Shown here piece after piece: positions 62,643 to 64,000 of a stretch of 64,000 nt of DNA. Made by a program: the position numbers and the translations under genes. The notes below the pieces were generated by a model that was given only the letters and a program-made list of their open reading frames with translations, was not told the origin of the DNA and did no database searches. Within the stretch, counting starts at the first letter, position 1. The number at the start of each line of letters is the position of its first letter. Source of the DNA: Acanthaster planci (taxonomy: Eukaryota; Echinodermata; Asteroidea; Valvatida; Acanthasteridae); assembly GCF_001949145.1 (NCBI RefSeq), contig NW_019091390.1:1218142-1282141 (forward strand). Direction: 5' to 3'.

Positions 62643-64000
62643 CCTCCCCCTCCACCCCACCAGCATAAGGATATTAAAGAGCAATTTCAAAAACCTTGGC
62701 CCCGACTTCACTCAAGTGCCATTTGAAGCTCTTGATAATTAACTTACCTTTGGATAACGGTATGTAACCCTGGCCATGTTTTACACTTTCATTCATGCAG
62801 AATTCTCGTATCTAAGATCTAGGTGTGAATGAGACCTGCTTTGTCTGGCACTCTCATTCCAGCAAGTGTGGCCTTGCAGGTTTAATGGACCATGTGCGTG
62901 TCAAGCTCATGTGGTGTAGTCCACGCACAGCCTTTTCCATCTCATCAGGATTGAAAATCCAACAAAAGTTTGAACGAGCACCAGGCACTCGACAGCGATT
63001 GTATTCAGCCCCGAATGGCACAGCTTGTGTAGGGTTACCTGTGTGCACAGAAAGGGTTAAAGACACACAGATACCAACTCAGACCATGTTGGTCGTCTTA
63101 CACTTTCAAGTATATGTAGCTTAAAGGACCCATGCTGAGCTTAAGCATCCTACCATTAATGAGGATGTTGAAGATTGGGTCTAAAACTGGTGCTTAGCTT
63201 TAAGAAATGGCAGATTTCAATTATTGGTAGAATTAGTATGTGAACAGGTATTTGTCTAGCACCATGAGAGCTTGGATGAGTATAACCCCCATCTACCAAA
63301 ACCAGGACTGAACTTGAGTTGGTGTATCAAGTAAATTCCTTTTGAAACGTGGAGTGATGCTTATGATCAAGTTACAATTTGTATTTTACACTGTCTCCTT
63401 TATCATGCATTCCCTGCCGCGTGGTGGAGGACCCTGATCTTGACTGGCTTGTTATGAGAACTAATGGCCGTAGTGGCTATTTGTACCCAAACGATCCACT
63501 GGGTCACCCTCCTTTCCTGGTCAGCAGTCAACTTCTGTAACCCTTGAATTGTATAGATGCCATCCCTTCTTGGAATATCCAACAAGCCCTTTGTTTCAGT
63601 TTCTGTTTTGCTTTGAGTGATAAATGTTTGGTTCTCAGTGTCCCTCATGCAAACAACTTTCTATTTGCTTTTACATCAAGTATTTAACTGTGAGATATCA
63701 CACTCCTTGGAAATCTTCTTGCAGTAGTCAGTGCATTTTTCCTGGTTTTGATAGAGTGGGGTATCTACTGAGAGTTTCATGGGTGGTGCATCACACAAGA
63801 AAATTTCAAGGGTGACTCATTAGTTTGACCAGAGTGCCATGCGTGGAGATGTAAAACAGTCAGTGTTTGTCAGTAGTCAGAAATAATGTCAAATTGTATC
63901 ACTGAGGACCACAGAAGTGTTGAAGAGTTGAAGAGTGTACTGTACACTGTTATGATTCCGATTCCTCCGTGAATTTTCCACGTGTTGAAATCATTGTGAG
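62643..64000. other. UGCG 3' UTR and downstream DNA
   Basis: I see no AATAAA in this stretch and no exon of another gene. The UGCG 3' UTR may run past the window. Confidence 0.4.

Overview
This is intron-rich animal nuclear DNA, not bacterial. Coding exons are short, are bounded by GT...AG (once GC...AG) junctions with pyrimidine tracts, and encode metazoan proteins. The abundance of the palindrome TACATGTA, tRNA-derived SINEs and small inverted-repeat transposons suggests a marine invertebrate. I favour an echinoderm or another invertebrate deuterostome, but the sequence alone does not settle it. Two runs of N (11243-12076 and 34576-35124) are assembly gaps. All exon models were built by hand from reading frame, splice sites and family knowledge, without alignment software.

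Layout from left to right. 1-12.2 kb: a TATA-bearing CpG-rich candidate promoter and noncoding exon near 5.85-6.12 kb, then a long intron containing a gap. 12223-12819 (+): a DIRAS-type Ras-like GTPase with an uninterrupted coding exon. 12.8-18.8 kb: 3' UTR and repeats. 18842-22901 (+): a four-exon secreted phospholipase A2 gene (175 aa). 26346-27266 (+): a single-exon coiled-coil protein with a C-terminal CHORD-like Cys/His module. 31726-28792 (-): a second four-exon secreted phospholipase A2 (173 aa) with the same intron phases as the first. 33779-47001 (+): the complete 17-exon VCP/p97 gene (807 aa). 50519-62642 (+): the complete nine-exon ceramide glucosyltransferase gene UGCG (397 aa). 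The right end shows no further gene.

The genes look like ordinary neighbours on a chromosome, not one pathway. DIRAS is a signalling GTPase, VCP is the ubiquitin-dependent segregase, and UGCG makes glucosylceramide at the Golgi. The most interesting local structure is the pair of phospholipase A2 genes. They face each other as an inverted duplication around the coiled-coil/zinc gene. Neither is visible as a long reading frame, because each is split into four small exons.

The noncoding DNA carries several small repeat families. These include a ~200-250 bp dispersed repeat in five copies, 55-70 bp elements ending in TTAACCCTAAC/GTTAGGGTTAA, a CACTG-ended element, a perfect-arm fold-back and a 26-bp-arm MITE. 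There are also tRNA-type SINEs, one of them MIR-like, and a 21-bp palindromic satellite that runs into the second gap.
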